From Rhizophagus irregularis (taxonomy: Eukaryota > Glomeromycota > Glomeromycetes > Glomerales > Glomeraceae): a stretch of DNA of 64,000 nt. Made by a program: the position numbers and the translations under genes. The stretch spans positions 620,001-684,000 of the forward strand of contig NC_089438.1 in NCBI RefSeq assembly GCF_026210795.1. Direction: 5' to 3'. Positions 12,212 through 23,719 of the stretch are shown here, one piece after another; the stretch's first letter is position 1; the number at the start of each line of letters is the position of its first letter. The notes under the pieces were generated by a model. The model searched no databases. It saw only the letters and a list, made by a program, of their open reading frames with translations, and was not told where the DNA came from.

Positions 12212-12560
12212 AAAATAAAATAAAAATATAAAAATAAAAAATAAAATAAAAAAAATAAAAAATTTTATTACATTTTTACATTTTTACTATAACAGATAAG
12301 GGAAAATTTATTTAATTAGACATGGTCATGTGATTTTACGGAATTTTTTGATTGGCTAATTTTTTCAATTTTATTGAAACCAAATTTTTAAATTACATTG
12401 TTATAAAAATCATAAAAAAGATTAAAGCCAAAGGATTTATAGAAAGTAAAATACTTAATATTAATACATTTTATTTATTAAATCCAACTTTTTATAGTAT
12501 AGTATTTATTTAATTTATTAATAATAGTGATGAAATACATGATATAACAAATATAAAATA
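12212..12560. other. ENA 3' flank
   Basis: An A-rich run of AAAATAAA motifs directly after the stop could serve polyadenylation. Nothing else is seen. Confidence 0.4.
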
Positions 12561-13130
12561 CAATATCATAAAAGTTCAAGTAAAAATTAAATAAAAAAAT
12601 TCTTAAGTATACAATAAAAACAATAAAACGAAAACAAAAATCAAGTCATAAAAACCGAAACATAAAAAAATTAAGAATTTCAGCCAAAATATAAAAATCC
12701 CAAGTACAACAAATGAAATCAAAAACTGAATGCAAATAAAAGCAAAATCAAAGATGAGGTCATAAAGTCCAAGTATAAAAAATGAAATCAAAAAAATTCC
12801 AGACCTAGTATAATAAATATCCTAAGTACAATTAAAATAATTAAAATGAAATTTAAAAATCCAAAGTAAATTAAAAACCCAAGTACAATAAAGGCAAGAC
12901 AAGAAATTGCAAGCCCAATATAAAAAAATAATAGCACAAAGCAAAGTATAATAAAAAAAATTGAAATGAAAAGCACAAGCGCAAGTAATTGCAAAGCACA
13001 TATAAAAAAAAAATAACACAAAGCCGAGTATAATAAAAAAAAATTTTTAATTTCAAACGAAATAAATTCAAAAAAAGTAAAAGCTCGAAAAAAAAAAGAT
13101 TAGCTAAATTTCCAGATCCAAAGAACACCA
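12560..13130. repeat. A-rich degenerate minisatellite
   Basis: Purine-rich sequence in which CCAAGTA(C/T)AA(T/C)AAA, AATGAAATCAAAAA and GCAAAGCACA motifs recur every 30-70 bp with variation. Minus-strand open frames here are only Phe/Leu-rich translations of the repeat and are not genes. Confidence 0.55.
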
Positions 13131-13616
13131 AAATGACTGAAACATAAAACTTACCGCTTACTAGAATGTTGAACTAGAACTTTAAAATCTAAGAAAATAG
13201 TTAATTAAGGAATAAAAAAACAAAAAGCAAACCGAGAAAAATGACCGAGAAAAGACAAAGTTAAAAATAAAACATACTACCACATAGAGGTGACATGTAA
13301 TACAGATTAATTCTTTTAAAATTTGGTTAACGATTAATTCATGTAATTGTAATAATGAGAAACCAATGAAAGTGTAATCAAATAGAATAAAAATTGGATA
13401 AAACTAAGTATAAATAAATGAATTAGTGAAATGAATAAGTGAATAATAAGAAATTTTTTTAAATAAAATAAATTAAACGAAAATAAAAGATATATTTGCT
13501 GCCTCAGCCGGCAATAGCGGCCAATATATCCGAATTTAGAAAACTAATTAAAACCAATACTTTCCGAACTATTTTATTTCTTTCTCTCCCATTTATAAGA
13601 TTTAAATTATACACTG
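13131..13616. other. Intergenic DNA
   Basis: A-rich; no gene or clear repeat seen. Confidence 0.35.
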
Positions 13617-14019
13617 TAGTGTCTGAACTTACCTAGTGAATTTATTAATTGTGAGCACAGAATTGTATTTAGTTTAAGTGTATAAAATTTTAGAGTATTT
13701 CTATCTACTGCGGTCAGAGTTGACCTTAAACTATCGTCAATATCATCAAATAGGGTTTATTTAGGGGATTAAAGTGGTCCGCGATGACATTAAACTAGCT
13801 AATTAGGATAATATAGAATTATTGGTTCGACATTTTATTTTGGAAATTATCATTTTAATTGGTATTTTAATGGGTCTTTATTTAAGATTTAGTATAACAT
13901 CAGAAAACACAAAACCCATCAATTTGAATAGAATTAGATAAGAAATGAATTAATATATTTCACTCAATTTTTAATTGGTCGATTCTTTTTGCCTTTTCTT
14001 ATGATAAAAAAGTGCCACA
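13617..14019 (+). repeat. Dispersed 0.4-kb repeat, copy 1
   Basis: Starts near TGTAGTGTCTGAACTTACCTAG and ends near CTTATGATAAAAAAGTGCCACA. The same order of blocks (ACCTAGTGAATTTATTAATTGTG, GATGACATTAAACTA, TCTTTTTGCC..CTTATGA..AAAAAGTGCCACA) occurs at 34764-35204. TG..CA ends would suit a solo LTR, but no flanking duplication was found, so the class is open. Confidence 0.6.
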
Positions 14020-14173
14020 TTAATTATTATAATTAATGGTTTATAACATATTTTACAGGAAAAAGATTTTGTATTGATTTTTGTAATGAAATTTAATTTG
14101 ATTTCTATAAATATTACCAAATTCATAATTCAAATAAATTTCAAATAAAATGAATTTTAATAAAAAAATTTTA

Positions 14174-14425
14174 ATGCCGCACAGTAATTTTTTTATGATT
14201 TGGCGCAAATGTGTCACCGCGGAGCAGCTGCACAGTTTTTTTCATATGGCGCACAGAAAAATTTTACAAATTGTGCGTCACAAAATCTGATAAATAAAAA
14301 ATTTCTTTTCTTTTAATACCAGTGCCGCATACATATGATTGAGCGCAAATTTGTCACAGCGGAGTAGCTGCGCACAGTTTATCCAAATGCTGCACAGAAA
14401 AATTTTACACGTTGTGCGCCACATG
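14174..14425 (+). repeat. Tandem duplication of a 105-120 bp GC-richer block
   Basis: Two copies (14174-14290 and 14322-14425) share GTGCCGCA, GCGCAAATGTGTCACCGCGG, AGCTGCRCACAGTTT, GCRCACAGAAAAATTTTACA and TTGTGCGYCACA. Non-coding. The words CACAG and GCGCA recur and could be sub-terminal repeats of an unrecognised transposon. Confidence 0.6.
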
Positions 14426-14439
14426 CATAGTGATTTTTT

Positions 14440-16018
14440 GATGAAAAATAAACACTGAGCGGAGTGCTACTCATTTAACACTATTCTTGTGATAGAAAGA
14501 TAGATAATTCTCCGATTATTATCAATGGTGGTTAATCTGCAAACCAACAATGTTAATGAATCTAAAAAAAAAGAAACAAGTGAGTACTATTAAACTAAAC
14601 AACATGAATGGTTGGGCAGCAAAACCTTGACACACAATTTATATGTTGAAAACAGAGATAGACGTTCACAGTAAGCAGTCTAAGACCGCGTAACTGTGGC
14701 CACGATGAGCTTCTAGAGCTCTGAAACCAAGGGAAATAAATCCATGACAAGATATCACAGTGCTAGAGGCCGATAATTTGTTCCTCCTTCAGAACAATGG
14801 ACCTCACATGACCCGTGAGGAAGGTGCATAATTATTCCCGCTGTAAATGAATAGAATAATAGTCCCCACATCTTGTCACGCTATGGTGGTCTAGATTTTC
14901 CTTCTCAAACAACATGAAATTTAAAGAAATAGTACCTTAATTAAAACTGATCATTATTGATTCTTAAAGTCCAACCATAAAAAGATTTTCAGAGCTAAAA
15001 GATGGTGAGATCTTTATTTCGCCACCCTTTACTTCCTCCACTTGTTCTTAATTTCACTGTTTCGTCATTCCTCCCCTCTTTGGTTGTTGGTGCCACGCCT
15101 GGGGAGAGTTGCGTAGCATAAAAGGACAGGCTTGGAACGTTAGTTGGGTAAGTTGTCTGAAGTAGGACGCGACATACTGTTTGTATTTTTTTTTATTATT
15201 AAGTATTTCAAAATTTTTTAATAGAGAAATACGCTACTGATCTTTTTATAAAAAAAAGAAAAAGTATAAGCAAGTATAAAACGCGAAACGCGTTAATCAA
15301 AAATAAATTTAATGAGTCATGGGATGATGGGAGTCATGAGTCATGGGAGTCATGCGCCGCACCACAGCCTGATCACTGCCTGATCACGCATCAATTACAT
15401 CATTATTGATACAGATTTTTCTTATTATTATATACTGATAATCTGATATACAGTATTTTACTATATAAAAATTCGGTTAATAAACTTATTATTTATTTAA
15501 AATTACTTCGCACAGATATTATTCGACCTTTACTCCTTCTGAACAAACTTAGGATTCTTTAAATATCTACAACCGCTGTTTCTGTGGACTTCTACAGGCA
15601 AATCATTCGAAGGACCAACAATCGTATAAACACTAGAAGCGCAAGAATCTATTTTTTTATTTTTTTATTATACCCAAAAAATGTGAACAATAATAATAGG
15701 AATAATTTGAAATTAACATACGCGAACTAATTGTGTTATTGCTATTAGGATTACATTCAATACCAGCAGGATGACACCCGTGAGTTTTTCAACATATATA
15801 AGGAATAAAAATAATAAACAAATGAGAGATATCATCCGAACACGGAGAAAAGAGATAAGAAATGGCCGCGTACGAAATAATACAATTTTCTTTTATACAA
15901 ATTAAATTGCGGTTCATTTAGAAAGTAGCACCTGATACATTAAATAATTAAATAAAATAGTAACTTTCTATATTATGCATTGTGTTATACAATAAATAGT
16001 ATTTCATATTTTGAAATA
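14440..16018. other. Intergenic DNA with a GC-richer block
   Basis: 14640-14900 is much less A/T-rich than its surroundings and has no ORF; it matches no structural RNA that I know. 15000-15180 has a pyrimidine-rich stretch, then CATAAAAGGACAGG and GGGTAAGTTGTC, which could be a promoter with a 5' splice site, but no coding exon follows. 15310-15350 has short GAGTCATGGGA repeats. Confidence 0.35.
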
Positions 16019-16632
16019 TTAGTTAATACAAGATGTAACAGGACTTGGAGGGTGAACAGGTTTCTCATTTTCTTTACGATTACGTTTTGATTGACAAGAC
16101 TGTACATGTCTTGATAAATGTCCATGTCGAGTGAAGCTCTTCGTACATCCATTAATTGAACAATTAAAAGGTTTTTGCCATGAAGAATTAGGATGTGAAG
16201 TTGTAGATTCGGTAAAAATATATGTTGTAATCGTACGAGACGATGGGGATGATGAATTATTTCCTTCATTTTGAACTTGATCACGGATATAAAGAGTTGA
16301 CAAATTTTTAAAAGGAACTGCAATCATCTTTTTATTTCTGTGATCTCTCTTTTTAAACTATCATGAGTTCTTTTATGTCTCGTCAATTCGTCAGATCTGG
16401 AGAATCTTTTGGAACATCCGTTCCAAGTACATTTATGGGGTTATTCTCCAGTGTGAGTTTGGATATGTCGGTTTAAATGCTCCAGTCTGTTGAATTCACG
16501 AGTGCAAACTTGGCATTTATGAGTTTTAGGATTTCGGGATTTTGTTGGAGACCTATTATTTTGATCGCCTACTTTCGACACAATTTTTTCATCTGCTGGA
16601 CCATTTATTAATTTAGCGAGGTCGTTAGACAT
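16019..16632 (-). pseudogene. C2H2 zinc-finger protein (Mig1/CreA-like fingers), disrupted
   Basis: From ATG 16632 the frame encodes a first finger, HKCQVCTREFNRLEHLNRH, followed by the linker THTGE and then TAA (16441-16443) where the usual linker needs Lys (TGEKP). The same frame continues without a gap into [19 protein letters not shown] and a complete second finger (about 16363-16440). The RLEHLNRH / RSDELTRH helix pair resembles Mig1/CreA DNA-binding fingers. After 16340 a frame change, or a 41-nt cryptic intron 16318-16358, is needed to reach a third finger-like segment, FNCSINGCTKSFTRHGHLSRH, that ends in Cys rather than His. Either this is a recent pseudogene or the TAA is a sequence error. 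Such proteins are nuclear repressors or activators; the target is unknown. Confidence 0.7.
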
Positions 16633-17490
16633 TACGTAAGAAAAAGATTTTAGGAAAGTAACGGGTTGGAAAGGATTCGACGGAAGAAAAAGAGGGTAAA
16701 TAATTAATAAAGTGTTGTTTTAAAAAAATTTGGTAGATTTATATAAAAAAAAAATTTTTTTTTTTATATTTCATATTGTAACTCAAATTTGTTATAGTTA
16801 TACATCTGCATATGACAATTGCCAAGATACAATGATAATTTACAAATTAAAGTGTCAATTATTTTTACCGACAAATGGTTCACCGACAATAAATTTTGAT
16901 AATCACTTTAGATTGATTGGCAAGATTTTCCCATGGTCGGTAAATATTGTCGGATTCAAGTAATCACATGTCATTTGACTATAATAAATTTATTATAGTA
17001 TGTTCGGCTAGCTAAATAGATCGTTATAAGACGACTATTTTTTTTTTTAATAAATATATAATATTCTGTGATGATTATCACTAATTTATCAAAACAAGAA
17101 TAAAGGATTATGTCAAAAAAACAAGTTATTTCCAACAAAATTGAACTTTAAATAGACCTTTCGTGTTATTAATATTAAATTAGAAAGAAATTTAAAATTT
17201 TATAATATTAGTTGTTGGTAGGTTTATAAATATATTATACAGTTTAAATAAATAAGATCGCAAGTCAATGGAAAGTTTAAAAATTTCTTTTAATGAAAGT
17301 TCATTATAATGAAAATTAAAATTCACGCATATCATATGATTTATATGGAAGTTACATCGAAAAAAAATGAATTTGTTTCTATTTATAAAATTAAATTTTC
17401 AAATTCGCATAATTATAAAGCCTTTTATAGACTATAAGCATCAAATAGTCAACGTACTTTTCTACGAAGATCATCTATTGTCGTGTGTCA
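16633..17490. other. Intergenic A/T-rich DNA
   Basis: Probable promoter side of the zinc-finger gene and spacer. Nothing recognisable is seen. Confidence 0.35.
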
Positions 17491-18495
17491 GAGAAATTTT
17501 CATATTAATTTCTTAATTAAGTTATACATACAACCCAATTTCAACATCGGGGCTAGCCAGTGATACATGATGCTTCTATAATTATTTTTTCTTGATTATC
17601 TCATCTACACGGCGCTTCTTATTTGTGGTTTCTCACTAGCTGTTACCCTATCCCACTATAATTCCTAAAATCCTCTTCACATTCTTGCGTAATTCGGTTG
17701 GATCTTTAAACAATACCTGGATTAAATTTAATTTCTCTTAGATACTACATATAGTAATGACTCTTTGATCATTTTATCATACAATGGGGCATTTTTTCAT
17801 TTGGAATTTCGTATCAATTCCAATATTCTAGTTTTTATTTAAATTGATCATAAACGTAAAAAAGTTGCTACTGCAGCAAGGTACAAATTTCAATCAATTT
17901 CCGATACCCCGATTGTTCAATCAAAATTTAACGGAACCGTAGTAAAATACTCCTGCTTTTTTTTTGTAAGAGAAAGCCTTAATTATCAATGTACTCTCCT
18001 GGCTTACCTTAAAATAAAATAATAATAAAATAAAATAAGTAAGAGAAAGCCTCCATTTTTTATTGAAAAAATTGAAAAAACAATCGATTATCAATTTTTT
18101 TTTAAATTCAGGGGAGGCGGATTCATTTTTAGTGATCTGAGCATTTTCTGCATTAATTTCACATTTTTCTTTTTGGCTTATTATAATTAATTTGATATTG
18201 TGACAATTAGAATTTCTTCACATTATAAGCCATTAAGCGCCTTCAATTGACTTTTATGGTACATCTTTTATTAAATAGTAAATTACGCCACCCATTATTC
18301 TTTCTTGCGTATTTACATATTTATATTATTTGTTACGTTATACAATGGCGTTCATTTTTGTTCTTATTCGCGTGAATGAAATTTTTGAAGAAAAAATGAA
18401 TACCGTTTTAAGGACAAAGATACTTCACAAACTTTCACTTTTTTTTTTTATAAAAAGGCAGAGATTCTGATATTATCAAGCAATTTATTTTGAAC
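17490..18495 (+). promoter_or_regulatory. Orphan copy of the ML-gene promoter region
   Basis: 17490-17880 matches 3120-3342. From about 17885 the sequence follows the ML upstream unit: CCGATACCCCGATTGTTCA, TTAAGCGCC..GACTTTTATGGTAC, GAATGAAATTTT, ACCGTTTTAAGGACAAAGAT, ACAAACTTTCACTTTTTT, then TATAAAAAGGCAGAGATTC (18449 on) and ATCAAGCAATT. At the point where the ML leader and ATG should follow, homology stops, so the promoter now faces non-coding DNA. Confidence 0.7.
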
Positions 18496-18659
18496 AAGTA
18501 TGTTTTTGATATATTTCGGAAGATATAAAAAAACATTTTTTTTTGTTACTTTTTGAGGTACGGAATTGTTTAGTCTTCCATATTTTTAATATTAAATCCA
18601 TACATTTCAGTAACTTTCAGTATCAAAACATACCAAAAACATTATGAAAAGTTGCTAGG
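18496..18659. other. Unassigned DNA after the orphan promoter
   Basis: A/T-rich; no ORF or repeat assigned. It would be the transcribed region if the orphan promoter is active. Confidence 0.3.
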
Positions 18660-18768
18660 TCATATAAGGATTACTTATATCCTGGCCAATTAGGAATAAG
18701 TAAAATTTTATTATTCCAATTAGCCAGGATATAATTGGTTTATCCCCTGCCATTTACACAATAGTAAG
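18660..18768. mobile_element. Palindromic MITE with TATCCTGG ends, copy 1
   Basis: The core 18678-18731 runs TATCCTGGCCAATTAGGAATA to TATTCCAATTAGCCAGGATA, bounded by TA on both sides (Tc1/mariner-like). A related copy, inverted, is at 42055-42225. Both share flanking sequence (GGTTTATCCCCTGCCATTTAC and complement), so the mobile unit may be larger than the palindrome. Confidence 0.6.
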
Positions 18769-18770
18769 TT

Positions 18771-19204
18771 TTTTATAGTATATCGTGAATATAAATATAG
18801 TATATTTTATTGTTGAATCTTATTTTCTTTCGCTTGGTTTTTTTTTCATTTTAAAAGAAAGATTTTAAAAAAATGATTAAATTTTAAAAAGCTTCGTAAC
18901 TATTACTATTACACTTGAAAAATAATACTGAGATCACGAATAAATTAAAAGAAAGATTTTCTCATTTAGAAAATGCAAATCTTTCTGAATTACTCAAATT
19001 TTCAAATCTGTCTATTATAGTAAAATCAATAGTTAATTTTTACTGCAAAATCTCCTAGGAACGGATAATTTTGCCGTATAAATTTTACCTATAAAATTTT
19101 TTTATTAAGTAAAATAAAAATTAATTGATTACCTTTTATTATTATAAGTTAAAGTTGGTCATATATTCTGCTCAAAGAATAATTTTCAAGGATTGTAAAG
19201 CTTT
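18771..19204. other. Intergenic A/T-rich DNA
   Basis: No gene or repeat recognised. Confidence 0.35.
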
Positions 19205-19636
19205 ACTGAATTTAGGGGTTCGATCCGTAATCCGGTAAATTCAGATTGATCCGATCATCTGAATTAAAATCGGATATCCTCATCCGATGATTTCTGGCAG
19301 ATGGATCCGTAAAATTATCGGATTACGGATTGTTGATCATCCGGATTATAATCCGGATTGTAATAATATAAATTATTGGGATCGAAAAAAATTTTTTTTC
19401 GAAATTTAAATTTTAATTTTTAAATAAAAATTATGTTGGTCTTTTAATCCTAATATTTAATTTAATGATTTATCTTTTTTTTGCAATTAATTTTTCTCAT
19501 TTTGGATCATTTTCACGTTATCTTATCCCTATTTTTATTATATTCCATTTACTCCCATACCATTTTTATTTTCACTCCTTTATCTCTTACGGAACTTGCC
19601 CAACTATTTTTTTTTCTGAAATGTAAAACCTCTATT

Positions 19637-22049
19637 ATGGCAGATAGCTCAGATTTTTATCCCAATGAAGATTTTAACTTTGAGATGACGGATGTTGTGT
19701 TAGAACAGCAAATCGAAGCACCTGAAAGTTCAAAAACTTCACATGAGTCAGTAATTACTAGAAAACCACACGCCATTCAAAGAACCCTTCCCTTTTCTAC
19801 AATATCCTCAGAAATCAAAGAAAAAATTAGAGTCTAAATTTTTAAAGATTATAAATTTATTAAATTGCAATAAATTATTATTTATATTATTAATATAATT
19901 AATTTTTTTTTTATCTAGGCGAACTTCCTGAGACTAATATTAAATATAAGCGTAAAAAACCATCATTTACTCAGGAGTATTTTGAAAAAAAGGCTAATGA
20001 TAAAGGTGAAGAGATCCGAGTTTGCAATATTTTAGATAAAAATGGAATAAAATGTGGTCAAGAATATAAATGTGGAAGAAGTGGAAGTTCAACGGGCAAT
20101 TTGATCATGCATCTTAGAGATAAACATAATATTGTACCAGATGATGATGCAGATATTTCAAAAAAGGTAAATTTAATATTGACTGTTGAGTATTTATTAA
20201 ATTTTTTTTTAAATACTTCATAATGTTAATTTTTAGCCGCGAAACTCTAAAATTACTGATTTTGCACGAAGTCATAAACCTCATCCTAAACATATTCAAA
20301 AAAGACATAAAGAAGCGACCCTTAAATGGATGTTGCTCACAAATCAACCTCTTTCTGCAGTTACTAATGAAGCCTACAAAGAAAAAATGGCAGAATTCGA
20401 TCCTTCCTTCATTATTCCAGGAGAAAAAAAAATCAGGACAATGATCGTTAAGAGTTACAAATTTAATCGGGAAAATTTGCAAAATCTTCTTACCAATACT
20501 GCTGAAAATGTCTCTCTTACAATTGATCTTTGGTCTAGTAAAGCCAAGCATGGGTATTTAGGAGTTACTGCAACCTGGATTACATCAAATTTTGAAATCA
20601 AAGATACAATGTTAGAAAACAAATATGTTTCTTCTCCACATACCAGTGAAATTATTGCCAATGAACTTCACCAGTGTATTGAAACTTGGAATCTTGAAAA
20701 TCATGTAACTTCAATTACCACTGACAACGGATCCAATATGGTGGCAATTTTTCCTTTCTTAAATCAGAAAAATGGGTGTGAAAATATCCAGCGCCTTCCT
20801 TATACAGTACACACTCTCCAATTGGCAATCGGAAAGGGATTGGCTTCAGTGGAGATTTTAGTAGCACGCGCAAGAAGACTAATTAATTTTTTTCAATATC
20901 AAAAACAGGTGGAAAGGTTAGAGCAGGTGCAGAGAAAACTTGGCTATAAAGATATTTTGCGTTGTATTCAAGATGTATCTACATGATGGAACTCGTCTTA
21001 TTATGCTTGGGATCGTTTATTTTTTTTAAAGGATGCTATTATTCAACTACAGACTGATTTATCCACATCAACAGATCGGGAAATCAAGAAAGATGGTAAT
21101 AGATTGAAGAGATTGTTACTTAATGATGATGAATGGGAGTTGTTAGATCAACTTGTTGATATGCTAATGCTATTTGAGGAGGCAACACGTGAATTTTCTG
21201 GAAATTCATATATTACCTTAAGTCGAGTTATTCCAACAATTAAAGAAATGATTTTTGATTTAGCTACTGAAGTACCGTTAAATAGTGATGATTTTTCAAA
21301 TGAGGATACTGTATTTGAATCAGAAGCTGTAGAAACACAACAAACTGACTTTGATGATGATGAAATTATAAGTAATATTACAAAGAAGAAGATTTCAATT
21401 AAAAATCCATTAAATACAGTAGGTGTTTTGGAAAAAGTAAAACAAAATATTTATAGTGCATTGATATTTTACTGGAATATTCCAAATGATCTTGGTTTAA
21501 TGGCAGTTTTATTAGATCTCGTTATAAAAGCTTGGATTTCCTAGATGAGGATGAAAAACAACGAATTATCCAAAAACTCCGCAGTGAATTTGGTGATGTG
21601 GAAATACCAGCATCTGAACCATTAAACAACCCAGCTTCATATGATGCAGAACCTTCACGTTCACATAAAGAATATTGTCAATGGTGGCAAATGAAAAATA
21701 AAAAGGGGATAAATCATATTCAAACACACCAATTGTTGATGAAATTGCAAATTATTTGACATTACCATTAGCATTGGAAACCGAAAATCCTTTAATTTGG
21801 TGGAAATTACGGTTGCAAATGTTTCCAAAACTTGCCAAAATTGCCCAAAAATATCTTGCAGTTCCTGCGACATCAGTGTCAAGTGAGCGGTTGTTCTCAG
21901 ATGCCGGAAATCTTATCAATGCTAAAAGGACAAATTTAGACACAAATTTAGTGGCTAAAATACTATTTTTAAAACGAAATATTAAAACAATGCATGTTTT
22001 TGCATCAGAATGGGACGAAGATGAAACAAGTCATGTTGAGATAGATTAG
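19637..22049 (+). pseudogene. hAT transposase (BED finger, RNase H-like core, hAT dimerisation domain)
   Basis: Likely exon 1 begins at ATG 19637 and ends about 19833. Exon 2 (about 19919-20166) encodes a BED-type zinc finger (C..C..LIMHLRDKH). Intron 20167-20236 is clean GT-AG. Exon 3 (20237 on) holds the catalytic core with TIDLWSS (first Asp) and SITTDNGSNM (second Asp), and the C-terminal SSERLFSDAGNLI block (Glu, hAT dimerisation region) at about 21880-21915. Breaks: TGA at 20984-20986 in place of an expected Arg before WNSSYYAW, a 1-nt loss near 21522, another frame change near 21700-21720, and a frame mismatch at the exon 1/2 join. It cannot make transposase now but may mark a source family for hAT MITEs nearby. 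Confidence 0.88.
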
Positions 22050-22146
22050 GTTTCTTCAATAAAGGTTTTTTAATAAAATATTGTAAATGAAGTATTTTCA
22101 ATAAAGTCTCTTCAATAAAGTGAATAAACTTTCTTCAATAAAGTAA
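22050..22146 (+). repeat. Short direct repeats of TTTCTTCAATAAAG
   Basis: Four copies of a TTCAATAAAG word directly after the transposase stop, each containing AATAAA. They may act as stacked polyadenylation signals. Confidence 0.5.
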
Positions 22147-22342
22147 AATTATTTCTCACGGTTTTAAAATAAAAGAATTTTGATTTCCTAAATCTGAGTT
22201 GATCAGATTGATCCGGAACTTATGGATTATCCGTATAATTTTCAAATCTGGATTATTGACCGGATTTAACGGATACAGTAAATGAAATCCGAATTTAATC
22301 TGGATTGCCTTTAAAAAATTGGATCGAACCCCTAACTGATTC

Positions 22343-23719
22343 AACAAATCTTTTATAAATTATTATAATTTGTGGCGTACAGTGTGACACGCCGCCCATA
22401 GGATAATAAATAATTATCGTATGTTGCCACCGACGTGTTGAGTTCAAATTTCATCTTTGCTAATTTTTTTTTTTTTTTTTTTTTAAATTGCGATAATTTC
22501 CCCAAATTTAATAATTTTCATATTAATTATGCACTTTTGCTCATAAGAAAAGGCTAAAGAGTGTGTTAGTTTTTATTAAGGGCAAACTAAAATTTTATTT
22601 ACCAAAAATCGAACTACGGAATTTCTAACGAAATCCACTTGTATTTATACATTTTAAGAAAAATATTTCTAATATTTACTATCTTTTTCTAATAAAAATT
22701 GAAGAAAATAAAAGATCTATTATCATATGACTATCTCGTAAACTATAAATATAATTTTATAGGCTAATTATTTACCCATCGGTTAATTATTTACCCATCG
22801 GCTAATTATTTATCCTTATTCTATTTTATTGTATTTTCGGTTATTACAACAGTTGGATCAACTTATAAAAATAATTTCAACCCAATACTTCGTCATGTTG
22901 TGATAATTATTGTTATCAATTGTTTACGATGAAGTTAGTTTGTATAAAATTTTTCGATGGTCTGAAGATTTATTTGAAGTAAAGCAGAGGACACTTAAAT
23001 TGACCCATCACCCATCTATAGTTCCAATATAGTACATGCAATACTTTCAAATACATTATAAGAATCGTAAGCGAAACAAACTGATTGCTTTAAAAACAAA
23101 CTTTTATAAATACTTAATTTCACATTCTTAATTTACAAAAACGGATAATTTTTATGACATAACTACATTTTATGGATACGTAACTTTTTTCTATTCTTGA
23201 TCCCACAAATTTAATTACTGTACATTATTGAACGTTTGACTCTTGTTCATGATCATAGCAATCTTAAATGATTTGTATGTGCGAATGTTCAATATATAGG
23301 CAAAAATATTTTCTTTATTACGTTTCTGAGAAATATTGAGAGTATACTCAAAAAAATGACATTAAATTTAAAATTTACGAATAAAAAAAATGCACTAATA
23401 TAGAAATAACTTTTTTTTGATTATTTTAAAATTATCTTTTTTTTAAAATAAATTCTTGAAAGAAACATGATTTTTGTTGATGGTTAGGAGAAGTTTATTA
23501 ACGGAAGTAAGAATTCAAATTCTTTTAATAATTATACAAAAATATTTGGCAGAGTACGCCACAATAATTCTTTAAACAATTAATAAGATAAACATGATCC
23601 AAAACCAATTTTATTTAAATTCTTAGCTAAATTCTTTAAACTGATTATAACTTAGATTTTTTTCCTATATTCATTACTGATCACTACAATTTTATCTCTT
23701 GAACGTCAGTTTTTATTTT
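22343..23719. other. Intergenic A/T-rich DNA
   Basis: No gene seen. 22760-22822 holds three 20-bp direct repeats of GGYTAATTATTTACCCATC. Confidence 0.4.

Larger units (their letters stand above)
19213..22334 (+). mobile_element. hAT transposon, full length but decayed
   Basis: A 3.1-kb element with exact 14-bp terminal inverted repeats TAGGGGTTCGATCC / GGATCGAACCCCTA. Flanks ACTGAATT (19205-19212) and ACTGATTC (22335-22342) agree at 6 of 8 positions, an aged 8-bp target duplication. Sub-terminal DNA repeats short GGATTA/TCCGGATT words in both orientations. It contains one transposase gene on the same strand, now broken. Confidence 0.88.

Noticed and set aside
12603-13131. Several overlapping minus-strand ORFs rich in Phe, Leu and Ile
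   Set aside because: They are translations of an A-rich degenerate minisatellite; no conserved motif, and the frames overlap.
14640-14900. tRNA, U-snRNA, SRP or RNase P RNA gene
   Set aside because: Conserved boxes of these RNAs were looked for by eye and not found.
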